Shown: positions 25,793-34,848, counted from the stretch's first letter. The stretch: DNA of 64,000 nucleotides from an uncultured Desulfobacter sp. (GCF_963677125.1 NZ_OY781882.1:5788501-5852500), one strand, 5' to 3'. Numbers and translations: made by a program. Notes: a model not told the origin generated them from the letters alone.

Positions 25793-27205
25793 ATGAGCCA
25801 ATCGGCAACAAAATACACCGGAAAACGCCTGTTAATAGATCCTGTGACTCGAATTGAAGGACATTTAAAGATAGAGGTTGAAATCGAGAATGCCAAGGTC
25901 AAGAATGCATGGAGCAGTGCCCAGCTGTTCAGGGGCCTTGAAACGATCCTCAAAGGCCGCCCGCCCGAAGATGCGCCCGTATTCACCCAGAGGGTCTGCG
26001 GAGTGTGTACCAATACCCATGCACTGACTATCATTCGTGCCATTGAAGATGCTCTAAAGCTTAAAATTTCGCCACTTGCCATTCTGATTCGTCATCTCAT
26101 TCTGGCCACTCTCATTGTTCACGACCACCTGGTCCATTTTTATCATCTGCACGGCTTTGACTGGATCGATATGGCGTCGGCACGCCAAGCAGACCCCTCA
26201 AAAGCCGGAAAAATTTTAGGTCAGATGAGTCATCGTGGGGATAACCCCGCAGACTTGTATATCGTTCAGAAGAAAATCAAAGATTTTGTAAATATGGGAC
26301 AACTTGGATTTTTGGAAAATGCCTATTTTCTTGGGGGGAATCCTGCGTATCGGTTGTCCCAGGAAGAAAATTTGATTTTATCCGCACATTACTTTGAGGG
26401 ACTTAGGGTTCAGCTTGAATTGGGAAGGGCCATGGCACTTTTTGCAGGAAAAAATCCCTATTTTTCTTCAGGTGTCTTGTGGGGCAATGATCTGACAGCC
26501 GTGGATCAATTAAACCTGGACGAGATCACCGAGCATGTGGCCAAAAGCTGGTATACAGGAGACCTTGCCCGAACACCTTATGAGGGCGAAACTGACCCCC
26601 AGTATACCCATTATGACGATAAGGAAAAATATTCCTGGTCAAAAGCACCGCGATACAAGGGCGAACCCATGGAAACGGGTCCTCTGGCCAGGCGGGCCAT
26701 CGCCTATGCAAGAAAGGAAAAAGAGACACGAACCCTTCTGGATGATTTTTTCAAACGCGCCGGAATGACAAGTCAGGATCTTTTTTCCACCATGGGAAGA
26801 ACCGTGTGCCGGGTGGTGGAAACCCTCATGTTGGTTCGGAAGATGAAACATTGGATTGATGAAGCCGAGCGGCGGATCAATGCCGGTGATAACACCATTC
26901 ATACCCCCTGGCAAATGCCGGACAGTGCCCAGGGGGTTGGTACTTGCTGTGTAACACGAGGGGGGCTCTCCCATTGGATCCGGATTAAAAATAAAAAAAT
27001 AGAAAATTTTCAGATGGTGGTACCATCCACCTGGAACCTTGGGCCCAGGTGCGCCAACGGCAAAATAGGACCTGTGGAGCAATCTTTGATCGGTTGTCCC
27101 TGCCCTGATCCGGACAGGCCTGTGGAAATCTTAAGGACGGTTCACTCCTTTGATCCTTGCATCGCATGTGCTGTACATGTCATCGACAACCGTGGGCAGC
27201 CTTGA
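25793..27205 (+). CDS. [NiFe] hydrogenase large subunit (active site)
   Basis: A 470-residue catalytic subunit, shorter than the roughly 530-570 common in group 1 enzymes. Nickel-iron ligands are C69-C72 in TQRVCGVCTNTHA and C456-C459 in DPCIACAVH near the C terminus. The codon at the first C-terminal ligand is TGC, so it is cysteine, not selenocysteine. After H462 only eight residues (VIDNRGQP) remain; in the family a protease removes the tail after this histidine. GAGGAGG precedes the ATG. It follows the small subunit by 34 bases; co-export on its Tat signal is expected. No maturation protease or Hyp gene lies in the window. It probably oxidises hydrogen, sending electrons to the c3-like cytochrome. 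Confidence 0.95.
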   Translation: MSQSATKYTGKRLLIDPVTRIEGHLKIEVEIENAKVKNAWSSAQLFRGLETILKGRPPEDAPVFTQRVCGVCTNTHALTIIRAIEDALKLKISPLAILIRHLILATLIVHDHLVHFYHLHGFDWIDMASARQADPSKAGKILGQMSHRGDNPADLYIVQKKIKDFVNMGQLGFLENAYFLGGNPAYRLSQEENLILSAHYFEGLRVQLELGRAMALFAGKNPYFSSGVLWGNDLTAVDQLNLDEITEHVAKSWYTGDLARTPYEGETDPQYTHYDDKEKYSWSKAPRYKGEPMETGPLARRAIAYARKEKETRTLLDDFFKRAGMTSQDLFSTMGRTVCRVVETLMLVRKMKHWIDEAERRINAGDNTIHTPWQMPDSAQGVGTCCVTRGGLSHWIRIKNKKIENFQMVVPSTWNLGPRCANGKIGPVEQSLIGCPCPDPDRPVEILRTVHSFDPCIACAVHVIDNRGQP

Positions 27206-27326
27206 TAATTGTGATTGCCATTTTTTTGTATTAACGGTAAATTATAGATTATACGATTTAAGTTCTGTTCGCTAAAAGTTCTGTCCTTTCGTTTACATAA
27301 CATTGGGATAAATTTAGGAGAAATGT

Positions 27327-27785
27327 ATGCGTTTTCAGTTTATGACTGCTCTAATAACCGCCCTTTTCTTTTCCATCTCCTGGCCGGTTTTTGCAGAAGA
27401 AAAAAAATTTGTGGGGATAAACGCCTGCAGGGACTGCCATGAGGAGCAGTATGACACTTTCATGAAGTACTCTAAAAAGGCAGACTCTTTTCTGGAGATT
27501 AAAAAGATGGAAAAAAGTCTTACGTCCGAAGAGTATGCAGAGTGCTTTGAATGCCATACAACCGGTTATGGCAAGCCGGGTGGGTTCGTCTCGGAAAGTC
27601 AGACCCCTGACTTGAAAAATCCCGGCTGTGAAGTCTGCCATGGCCCCGGCAGTGTTCATGTTGAGACCGAGGATCCAGACGATATTATTACTGAGATTAC
27701 TATGGACCATTGTGTTGTTTGTCATGACAAAGGGCGGATTGACGAATTCAATTTTACACCACTGGTCTATAGCGGCGCCCATTAA
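27327..27785 (+). CDS. Periplasmic tetraheme cytochrome c (c554-like)
   Basis: A 152-residue cytochrome with a signal peptide (about 1-23, ending PVFA). Four CXXCH sites occur at residues 34-38, 73-77, 101-105 and 129-133. The pattern GINACRDCHEEQYDTFM, ECFECHTTGYG, PGCEVCHGPGSVH and HCVVCHDKG resembles the cytochrome c554 / multiheme family. GGAGAAA precedes the ATG. It lies 122 bases downstream of the hydrogenase and 20 bases before a chemoreceptor that has its own haem motif, so the two may work together. An electron-transfer or redox-sensing partner role is inferred. Confidence 0.88.
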   Translation: MRFQFMTALITALFFSISWPVFAEEKKFVGINACRDCHEEQYDTFMKYSKKADSFLEIKKMEKSLTSEEYAECFECHTTGYGKPGGFVSESQTPDLKNPGCEVCHGPGSVHVETEDPDDIITEITMDHCVVCHDKGRIDEFNFTPLVYSGAH

Positions 27786-27805
27786 TTACAATCAAGGAAA
27801 GCATA

Positions 27806-29479
27806 ATGAACCCCATTTTTGAAAAGATTAACAGCAGATTATGGATCAAAATAATGCTCCCTGTCAGTGTTGTTATCATCCTGGTCATGGGTATTTCCCT
27901 GTGGTTCAACGTCAAGAATCAGACGCGCCTGGGTATGGAACAGCTCGATGACCAAAATTTAAGCCTGGCTCAGGCTGTCGAGGGCGGCATGTTCGATGCG
28001 CTTGCCGTCGGGGATAACGATACGGTCAGGGCCCAGTTTAAACGGTTGGACAAAGAAGTCGCCAACATGAAGGTGTATGTGTATAACTTTAATAAAGTGA
28101 TTACATTTTCAACCGACCTATCTGCTGTGGGCAAGTCTATGGACGATTATGCCAACAGTGTCTCAATCAATGATGTAGACGAAATGATAACCAAGGGGAA
28201 ATCTTCCCATGCGTCATTTATTACAAGCCAGGACCAGACAGACTATATTATTAAAAATGAACCGATATTAAATGAGAAAAGGTGTTATCACTGCCATGGG
28301 AAACGGACTGTTTTAGGTGGTATATCAGTGCTCTCCTCCATGGTGCCGGTTCAAGAAGGGATTGCCTCGGCTGAAAAGACAAGTTTTATAATTTCCTTGA
28401 TTGGTTTGATCGTCACCATTTCTATGATTTGGCTTCTTTTTGTCTTACTTGTGAATAAAAAGGTCGGCAGAGTGCTGGCAACCGCTGACAGACTTGGAGA
28501 AAAGAATTTTACCCAGATAGATGAGATCGGGCCCGGAGATGAGATCAACCATATTCTTAATCGGCTTAACTTTGTTACAAGGGAGCTTGGCGGCACAATC
28601 AGGCAGGTCGTAGCCAATTCCACAGAATTGGCCGATGCCTCCAACCATATGAATCAGATTGCCCAGACCCTGGATAACTCCAGTTCCAATGCCTCTGACA
28701 GGGCCTCCCAGGCATCTGCAGCCGCAGAAGAGATGAGTGCCACCAACAAAACAATTGCCACGGCCATGGATGATGCGTCGGAAAGTGTCCAGATGCTTGC
28801 ATCTACCGTTGAAGAGATGGGGGCCACTGTTAGTGAAATTTCGAAAAATGCCACGGAATCCAAATCCGTTATAGACGATTTGGTAACAGGATTTGAACAG
28901 ATTCTTAACGCGGTTAAAGATTTGGGTAAACAGGCCCACGATGTGGATGCCGTCACCGACGAAATCCGCACCATCGCCGAACAGGTCTCGTTACTGGCAT
29001 TGAATGCTAAGATTGAAGCAGCCAGAGCCGGCGAGGCAGGAAAGGGGTTTGCGGTTGTTGCCCAGGAAATTACCGAGTTGGCACTGGACAGTAATCAGGC
29101 CACCTTGAAGGCAGATGAAAAGCTGGCCGGCATTAAGTCCGTGGCCGAAAATTTAACCGCTCGGGTAACGGGACTGGCAGAAGATGTTAAAAATAGTGAT
29201 CAGGCCATGACAGGCATTGCCGCCGCCGTGGAGGAGCAAAACGTTTCCACCCAGGAAATATCCCAAAGCATTCATATGGTAAGTGAGAAAATCGTCGAAG
29301 TTAATGAAAACGTTACACAGGGAGCCCTTGCGGCAGATGAGATTGCCCAGTCCGTTGTTGGGGTCGAAGAGGTGTCGGCTGACGTAGGCAATCAGAGCCA
29401 GGAGCTCAGTCAAAGCGCACAAAATTTATCCAAAATGGCCCAGGACTTCTCCGATATGATGCAACAATTTAAGGTGTAG
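27806..29479 (+). CDS. Methyl-accepting chemotaxis protein with a periplasmic haem c motif
   Basis: A 557-residue chemoreceptor. Helix 1 is near 15-33 and helix 2 near 196-218. The periplasmic domain between them holds a haem-attachment motif C160-C163-H164 (EKRCYHCHGKRT), just after QDQTDYIIKNEPIL. A haem c there would let the receptor sense redox state, oxygen or other haem ligands, as in DcrA-type receptors of sulfate reducers. The cytoplasmic part has a HAMP-like linker and the signalling tip (EIRTIAEQVSLLALNAKIEA). A conserved second MCP half (TGIAAAVEEQNVSTQEISQS) follows. AAGGAA lies 9 bases before the ATG. The gene starts 20 bases after the tetraheme cytochrome, likely one transcript. 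Confidence 0.92.
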   Translation: MNPIFEKINSRLWIKIMLPVSVVIILVMGISLWFNVKNQTRLGMEQLDDQNLSLAQAVEGGMFDALAVGDNDTVRAQFKRLDKEVANMKVYVYNFNKVITFSTDLSAVGKSMDDYANSVSINDVDEMITKGKSSHASFITSQDQTDYIIKNEPILNEKRCYHCHGKRTVLGGISVLSSMVPVQEGIASAEKTSFIISLIGLIVTISMIWLLFVLLVNKKVGRVLATADRLGEKNFTQIDEIGPGDEINHILNRLNFVTRELGGTIRQVVANSTELADASNHMNQIAQTLDNSSSNASDRASQASAAAEEMSATNKTIATAMDDASESVQMLASTVEEMGATVSEISKNATESKSVIDDLVTGFEQILNAVKDLGKQAHDVDAVTDEIRTIAEQVSLLALNAKIEAARAGEAGKGFAVVAQEITELALDSNQATLKADEKLAGIKSVAENLTARVTGLAEDVKNSDQAMTGIAAAVEEQNVSTQEISQSIHMVSEKIVEVNENVTQGALAADEIAQSVVGVEEVSADVGNQSQELSQSAQNLSKMAQDFSDMMQQFKV

Positions 29480-29678
29480 TTTTTTAAGTTAACAGCTGGT
29501 GACATCCCACTTCGCTGATTTTAAAGATATTGTTCAGGTTCTGTGCCTTTTTAAAGAAAACCGCTGTTGATTTTTTTGTATGGGGTCGATTTTAATAAAA
29601 AGTTAAGATGGTGGCATGAAAATCGCATCGTACTTAGAGTGTAGTTTGGTTAAGACCCCTAATCACAAGGAGAGAATC

Positions 29679-29861
29679 ATGACGGAAAAAGAAATAAAGA
29701 AACATAGAATTAAAGGCATTTGCCCACAGTGCGGCTGCAGCCATTTATCAACAATGACCGAAGAAGAGATCAAAGAGAAATATCCAGATCTTGAAAATGC
29801 TACAATGGAATGCTCAGAGTGCCTGGCCTCCATGGAGTTGGGTTTCGAAGAAATTGATTAA
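29679..29861 (+). CDS. Small zinc-ribbon protein of unknown function
   Basis: A 60-residue acidic protein with two CXXC pairs, KGICPQCGCSH near residues 12-20 and MECSECLAS near 46-52, which would hold one zinc or iron. Charged helix residues (MTEEEIKEKYPDLENA) fill the space between them. The frame is open from 29616, but AAGGAGAG sits 7 bases before ATG 29679, so I start there. No membrane or export signal is seen. It lies about 200 bases after the haem-c chemoreceptor and ends before a strong terminator. I do not recognise a family; a rubredoxin-like fold is unlikely from the spacing. Confidence 0.7.
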   Translation: MTEKEIKKHRIKGICPQCGCSHLSTMTEEEIKEKYPDLENATMECSECLASMELGFEEID

Positions 29862-29918
29862 AAATTAGAGAACAATTGATTCTTTAAAAAATAAATCTTA
29901 TCCTATCCTTGACATGCC

Positions 29919-29970
29919 TTGGGGAAACGCGTCATAAAATATTTTATGTCAGTTTCCCCAATTTTTATTT
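29919..29970 (+). terminator. Intrinsic terminator after the redox/chemoreceptor block
   Basis: TTGGGGAAAC pairs with GTTTCCCCAA and an inner palindrome CATAAAATATTTTATG extends the stem. A T-rich tail (ATTTTTATTT) follows on the plus strand. It separates the zinc-ribbon gene from the diguanylate cyclase. Confidence 0.78.
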
Positions 29971-30018
29971 AGCCCTCGGTTTAATTTTTTTCGGGTGCAT
30001 CTATTTTGGAAGTCAATT

Positions 30019-31743
30019 ATGAAAAAGAAATTTCAGATCAACCTTGCCTCATTTGTTTTAGTGTTCCTGATTTTTGTTGGCGTTATACCCATTCTCATTT
30101 TTTTTCTTTTGACACAGCAGAAGGTGGTCTCCGAATTAACGGCTCTTGAAGAGGAACAGCAGCTCAACCATTTTCAAAAGGATTTAGACCAGCTCAAATC
30201 CAAGATTAAATCCTATGAAAATATGATTGGTTTGGTATCTCAACTGCCGGCTGCTTTTGAACTCCTTGATCATGGAAATAATCTGTCTGGTGCCATTGAT
30301 AAAACGATTGCCCGGCAAAGATACAATGGTGTCTTGTCCAGAGCATTCCAGAGGCATAATGAGGTTATTAATATTCACATCTTGGATATGGATCGCCACG
30401 TCAAATTTTCTTTGATAAAAGATCCCGACACCCAGCAATACCATTATGAAACTGTAAAAAAAATTAATATTGCGCCTTGTTTGCTTGACCAGACGGCTCG
30501 TATGTCTGAAAAAGATTTTTATCTGAGTCCTTTGATCGCGCAAAACAGGGATGATGGAAGCGGGAATGAGCTTATTTTTCAGATTTTAACGCCTATTTTT
30601 TTAAAAGGCAAAAAGGTCGGTATCTTCTGCTGCGATATTGACATCAACATCCTATCCGCCACCTGTCATAAAATTCACTGGGTCTGTGGAAACGGTACTT
30701 ATCTGTCCATTCAGAACATTCGGAAAAATGGATTTGATGTTTTTCCGAAACTGGACGAATTGTTTCAGAAAGGCGAACCGGGGATCTGGAGAGAAGGCCC
30801 GACCCATATGGTGTGGGTGCCTGTGTTCAAAGGTGGTAATTGTCCTCTTTTCTTTTGGGCGGGGACGGAAATTTCGCTTCATATTGTTCAGAACACCATT
30901 CATAATATAAGGTTGAATGCTCTGAAAGTTTTTTTGGCACTGCTGGTCGTGCTGTTGCTCATTTCGCTGGTATTTGCACGAGGTATTAAAACACATTCAG
31001 CCCAATTTCTGAGCCACCTGAAACGGTCTATCATGCAAAAACAGAATACCTTTTCTAAGACCAATGGATGGATACGGGATTTTCATACGTTTTCTGAAAA
31101 TTTGGTGCTGATTTTTGAACAAAATAGGCAGCTTGAACTCGAGCGCCAGAAGACGCTTTATTTATTAGAACAAAAAGAGGCTCAGCTTCTTGAGTCGAAT
31201 AGACGGCTTAAGGAGATGGCTTCCCTGGACGCCCTGACAGGAATTCCCAACCGTAGGGTTTTTGACGACTATATCAAAAAGATCTGGGGGCTTCAGGCAA
31301 GAAGCAAAAATGAGATATCCGTGATATTCTGTGACATAGATTATTTTAAGAAATATAATGATGTCTATGGGCATCCATCCGGAGACAAATGCTTAAAGCT
31401 GGTTGCTGAATGTCTGGAATCAACTGTTAAACGGTCGGGAGATCTTATTGCCCGGTACGGTGGAGAGGAGTTTCTTGTAGTTCTCGCGGAAACAAAGTCA
31501 GAAAATGCCCTGTTCGTTGCTCAGAGCCTCCAGAAGGCTGTTGAGCAGCTGCAACTTCCCCATTCAAGCTCTCTCGTCTCAGACCATGTCACGTTGAGTA
31601 TCGGGGTTGCATCGGCAATACCCAACGCTGAAGTGTCCCATGAGGTTCTGATAAAACATGCTGATTTGGCCTTATACCAGGCCAAAGAGGAGGGCCGAAA
31701 CAGAATTGTCATGTATCAGGACTTGTCTCAAAATCGACAATAG
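30019..31743 (+). CDS. Membrane diguanylate cyclase with periplasmic sensor domain
   Basis: A 574-residue GGDEF protein that makes cyclic-di-GMP at the membrane. Helix 1 is near 10-32 and helix 2 near 297-315; the roughly 260-residue periplasmic part between them looks Cache-like but is not close to a family I can name. A coiled coil (LELERQKTLYLLEQKEAQLL) leads into the GGDEF domain, with SLDALTGIPNRRVFDDY, FCDIDYFKKYNDVYGHPSGD and the active loop G481-F485 (RYGGEEF). The inhibitory I-site RXXD is R472-D475, five residues before the loop, so product feedback is expected. The start is ATG 30019, with GGAAG 8 bases upstream; the open frame begins earlier. Confidence 0.93.
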   Translation: MKKKFQINLASFVLVFLIFVGVIPILIFFLLTQQKVVSELTALEEEQQLNHFQKDLDQLKSKIKSYENMIGLVSQLPAAFELLDHGNNLSGAIDKTIARQRYNGVLSRAFQRHNEVINIHILDMDRHVKFSLIKDPDTQQYHYETVKKINIAPCLLDQTARMSEKDFYLSPLIAQNRDDGSGNELIFQILTPIFLKGKKVGIFCCDIDINILSATCHKIHWVCGNGTYLSIQNIRKNGFDVFPKLDELFQKGEPGIWREGPTHMVWVPVFKGGNCPLFFWAGTEISLHIVQNTIHNIRLNALKVFLALLVVLLLISLVFARGIKTHSAQFLSHLKRSIMQKQNTFSKTNGWIRDFHTFSENLVLIFEQNRQLELERQKTLYLLEQKEAQLLESNRRLKEMASLDALTGIPNRRVFDDYIKKIWGLQARSKNEISVIFCDIDYFKKYNDVYGHPSGDKCLKLVAECLESTVKRSGDLIARYGGEEFLVVLAETKSENALFVAQSLQKAVEQLQLPHSSSLVSDHVTLSIGVASAIPNAEVSHEVLIKHADLALYQAKEEGRNRIVMYQDLSQNRQ

Positions 31744-31783
31744 GTGCATACAAAAGACAAATTCTTTCTGCTTATCATGTGGC

Positions 31784-32263
31784 TCACGTCGTTAAAAGCA
31801 GCTCAATATCTTTTATTAGTTTTTCCGGCTTGGTGACAGGTGCATATCTTTTGACCGGGTTTCCCGAAGTATCAATGAGAAATTTAGTGAAATTCCATTT
31901 AATGGCCTTGCCGGTTAATCCGGATTGTTTTTCTTTTAAAAAACGGAACAGTGAATGGGCATTTTTTCCGTTCACATCCACCTTCTGGAACATGGGAAAG
32001 GTAACGCCGTAATTGATGGCGCATACCTGTTGGATCTCTTCTTTTGATCCCGGTTCCTGGCCGGCAAACTGATTACATGGAAATCCCAGGACATAAAAAC
32101 CTTTGTCATGGTATGTCTCATACAGGAATTGCAGCCCTTTAAACTGAGGGGTAAATCCACATTTGCTTGCCGTGTTTACAACGAGTAGAACCGTTCCTTT
32201 AAAATCTGCCATTGAGATGGTTTTGCCCTGAAGCGTTGTCAGAGAGATGTCATAAATATCCAT
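31784..32263 (-). CDS. Glutathione peroxidase-family thiol peroxidase
   Basis: A 159-residue cytoplasmic peroxidase, normal length for bacterial members. The peroxidatic residue is C35 in VVNTASKCGFTPQ, read from TGT, so it is the cysteine form. NQFAGQEPG and IKWNFTKFLID supply the glutamine, tryptophan and asparagine of the active site. It reduces peroxides, probably with thioredoxin-like donors. The ATG at 32263 lies inside the last codons of the broken uvsE gene (14-base overlap), so it was or is translationally coupled. With rubrerythrin and ferritin elsewhere in the window it fits oxygen defence in an anaerobe. Confidence 0.92.
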   Translation of the reverse strand: MDIYDISLTTLQGKTISMADFKGTVLLVVNTASKCGFTPQFKGLQFLYETYHDKGFYVLGFPCNQFAGQEPGSKEEIQQVCAINYGVTFPMFQKVDVNGKNAHSLFRFLKEKQSGLTGKAIKWNFTKFLIDTSGNPVKRYAPVTKPEKLIKDIELLLTT

Positions 32264-32803
32264 ACGAATCAATTTCCTTAATCAACTTTTTTATGGCCAT
32301 TTCTTTGGCCTTGGCTTCAACCTCTACCGTAATATTCAATGTCTGCCATTCTCGGGGCAGATCCTTTATATCAATAAAATCATGGTGTTTTTTAGGATTT
32401 GTCGATTCCCAGCCATCCTTGGGTGAGGATATATGAAATAGCGGTTCCCGGTTCCATGTGCTTATGCTTTGCTCTGTGGCACATTGGATTGACAATTCGT
32501 CACCAAGGCATCTGTGGTGGTGAACATCATATACCATGGGAATTTCAAGTTGTTTGCACACCGGCAAAAGATCCTGGGGTGTGTCTTTAAAGGAAGAATC
32601 TGACTGTTGATTCTAAACGATCCGATTTGATTATCCCGGCAGAATTCAAGGGCGTTGAGCAGACTCTTTGCATTCACTGTGCACAGATTGGCCAACCGTT
32701 GCATTTGTTCGTCCCTGGAAAATTTTTCAAGGTACTTTGCTGTGGTTTTCCGAAATTTGACAGGATGCGCTTTGAATATGCAGCACAGGCCAAATCTGAT
32801 CAT
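32250..32803 (-). pseudogene. uvsE-like UV damage endonuclease, internal deletion and frameshift
   Basis: Two pieces of one gene lie in different frames. The N-terminal piece (from ATG 32803) reads MIRFGLCCIFKAHP, then CRDNQIGSFRINSQILPLKT, and stops being coding near 32585. The C-terminal piece runs from about 32580 as TPQDLLPVCKQLEIP, MVYDVHHHRC, REPLFHISSPKDGW and TVEVEAKAKEMAIKKL to the stop at 32250. Family members have about 280-320 residues; around 120-150 residues of the TIM barrel are missing at the junction. A short sequence rich in ACACCCCAG sits at the join and could have mediated the deletion. UvsE cuts DNA next to UV photoproducts; this copy should be dead. Confidence 0.85.
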
Positions 32804-33037
32804 TATCATTCCTTAGACGGTTGTTAATTGGTATCCTAAAATTAGCCATCTTATCAAAGATATATACCTGGTTCAAACCCTGACCCTCAAGTTTAAACTT
32901 TAAAATGGGTCCTATTCATTTTCTGATTTGATTTTATTAAAGATGGTCTTATTTTAATTAGATAAGATAAAGATAGTGTGGCAAAACACATGATGTTCGC
33001 GCTGTCTTTTGTGATGAGATGAACAGGAGATGACAAT

Positions 33038-33580
33038 ATGAAGAAAATTGGAATAATCGTTGGCAGCCTTAGAAAAGAGTCTTTTAATCGCTCTGTGGCA
33101 AACTATCTGACCTCAGTCGCTCCTGAAGGATGTTCTTTCAGCTTCCCCGATATTGGCGGATTGGAACTTTACAATCAGGACCTGGACGACACGCCTACTG
33201 AGGCCTGGGTCAAATTTAGAGATGAAATAAAAGCGGTGGATGCCCTTTTGTTTGTTACACCAGAGTACAACAGATCCATACCAGGCGTTTTGAAAAATGC
33301 CATTGATATTGGTTCCAGACCTTACGGACAAAGTGTGTGGACCCGAAAACCGGGAGGCATTGTCAGTGTCTCCCCGGGCGCTATCGGCGGCTTCGGTGCA
33401 CATCAGCATCTAAAACAGGTGCTCTCCTGTTTAAATGTTTACATCATGAACCAACCGGAAGCTTATGTGGGCAATATTATGGAGGCATTAGACGATTCAG
33501 GTAAGGTCGTGTCCGAACATACCCAGACTTTTCTATCCAAATACATGAATAGTTTTATTCGGTGGATCGAGCGGTTTTAA
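33038..33580 (+). CDS. NADPH-dependent FMN reductase family flavoprotein
   Basis: A 180-residue flavodoxin-fold protein. The FMN phosphate-binding loop is GIIVGSLRKESFNRSVAN at the N terminus, and the second flavin loop is VTPEYNRSIPGVLKNAIDIG near residues 78-95. Length and motifs match the azoreductase/chromate-reductase type FMN reductases, which pass electrons from NAD(P)H to quinones, dyes or iron chelates in the cytoplasm. AGGAGA precedes the ATG by 7 bases. It stands alone, facing the ferritin gene across a hairpin. The physiological acceptor is unknown. Confidence 0.9.
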   Translation: MKKIGIIVGSLRKESFNRSVANYLTSVAPEGCSFSFPDIGGLELYNQDLDDTPTEAWVKFRDEIKAVDALLFVTPEYNRSIPGVLKNAIDIGSRPYGQSVWTRKPGGIVSVSPGAIGGFGAHQHLKQVLSCLNVYIMNQPEAYVGNIMEALDDSGKVVSEHTQTFLSKYMNSFIRWIERF

Positions 33581-33661
33581 GTTTTTGCAAAATAATTATA
33601 TTGTCTGTGTCTCGGTCGGCAGAAATGTGATCTGAATAGAGCGCTGCCTGAACCAGATGTC

Positions 33662-33708
33662 ATCAAGGGTGTTTGCCTGAAAATTGTTTTGGGGCAAACA
33701 CCCTTGAT
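33662..33708. terminator. Perfect 16-bp hairpin between convergent FMN reductase and ferritin genes
   Basis: ATCAAGGGTGTTTGCC (33662-33677) pairs exactly with GGCAAACACCCTTGAT (33693-33708). It lies between two convergent genes, the usual place of a shared terminator, but a clear T-run is missing on either side. Confidence 0.5.
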
Positions 33709-33743
33709 ATGTAGTCTTACTGTTTAAAAAAACGGACACATAA

Positions 33744-34268
33744 TTATTCAGCCGCGGGTGTTGTGCCAGGCAGTGGGGCGGGTTGGCGCTGTCCCAATTC
33801 CTGGTCCAGAAGATACATCCCCTGGGCCGAATCTTTAACCCGCTTGATTTTTCCAAGCACCATACCCACACTTTCTTCTTCTTCCACCTGTTCGGTTACA
33901 AACCATTGCAGAAAAATTTGGGTGGCATGGTCTTTTTGTGCAATAGCGATCTCCATGAGATCATTAATCATGGCAGAGACCTTTTGTTCGTGGGCCAGGG
34001 TGTCTTCAAAGACCGCAAGGGGGCTGTCCCATTCGATCTGTGGGGCGTCAATGCCGGCCAGCTTAACCCGACCCCCTCTTTGGATGATAAAATTATAAAA
34101 TTTGGCGGCATGGGTCATCTCTTCCTGGGCCTGGGTTTCCAGCCAGGCAGAAAAGCCGTCCAGATCGTCAGCCTTGCACTGGGCCGCCATGGATACATAA
34201 AGATATGATGAATAAATTTCAGCATTTAGTTGTTTGTTCAGGGCATTTTCAACTTCAGGTACCAGCAT
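33744..34268 (-). CDS. Ferritin (iron storage)
   Basis: A 174-residue non-haem ferritin with the four-helix ferroxidase fold. Metal ligands are in NALNKQLNAEIYSSYLYVSM, LETQAQEEMTHAAKFYNFI and WFVTEQVEEEESVGMVL. Length and motifs match bacterial FtnA-type shells that store iron and take up peroxide or oxygen in the cytoplasm. GGAGG lies 7 bases before the ATG. The tail (QRQPAPLPGTTPAAE) is a flexible proline-rich extension. No promoter box was called; Fur control would be expected but I do not see a clear box. Confidence 0.95.
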   Translation of the reverse strand: MLVPEVENALNKQLNAEIYSSYLYVSMAAQCKADDLDGFSAWLETQAQEEMTHAAKFYNFIIQRGGRVKLAGIDAPQIEWDSPLAVFEDTLAHEQKVSAMINDLMEIAIAQKDHATQIFLQWFVTEQVEEEESVGMVLGKIKRVKDSAQGMYLLDQELGQRQPAPLPGTTPAAE

Positions 34269-34440
34269 TTTTTATACCTCCATAAGCGAAATTATCGCAA
34301 AGTTTGTATTTATAAGGTTTGAGTTGTTTACCATATGGCCTTTTTGTTGATTGGGTTAAAAACATATATGATTTTTTTTTGCCTTGTATGATAAAGCATT
34401 TTTATAAGATGAGGTTTACATTGAAAATGTCAATTTTCTT

Positions 34441-34848
34441 TTATTCTGGCCCTAACAACAAAAGCGGAATATTAATTTTTTGTTTAAGGGTCTTTGATAC
34501 ACTGCCGAACAGAATCTGCCCAAAGGTCGAATGACCGTGGGTGCCCATGGCCACAAGGTCGTAGTGGCCATCTTCAATTTCTTTGAGAATCTGTTCATCC
34601 GGTTCTCCGCTACGCTGCAACACGTTGGTATTAATACCCTGTTCGACCAGTTTTTGACGTCTTTCTGCCAAAAACGTATCTGCCTTTTGGGTCAATGCCC
34701 TGTGTTCATCCAGGGTATGGGAATGGACCACGTGCAACAAAAAAACGTTGGACTGATTTTGCAGGGCCAGTTGGGCCACATGCTCAAGGATCCGGTCATC
34801 CACCGGTGAGCAGTCCATGGTAACCAGTATGTTTTTGTATATCTGCAT
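34441..34848 (-). CDS. Universal stress protein, UspA family
   Basis: A 135-residue cytoplasmic UspA-domain protein. The opening KNILVTMDCSPVDDRILEHV and the C-terminal nucleotide loop GTHGHSTFGQILFGSVS match the ATP-binding branch of the family. It lies 4 bases after the stop of the Nramp transporter gene, with AGGAG before its ATG, so the two form one operon. Usp proteins respond to stress and bind nucleotides; coupling to a metal transporter suggests a role in metal or stress regulation, which is inference. Confidence 0.92.
   Translation of the reverse strand: MQIYKNILVTMDCSPVDDRILEHVAQLALQNQSNVFLLHVVHSHTLDEHRALTQKADTFLAERRQKLVEQGINTNVLQRSGEPDEQILKEIEDGHYDLVAMGTHGHSTFGQILFGSVSKTLKQKINIPLLLLGPE

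Noticed and set aside
27138..27205. Possible selenocysteine at the active-site ligand of the hydrogenase
   Set aside because: The codon at the first C-terminal ligand is TGC, not TGA, so the enzyme is the plain [NiFe] form.
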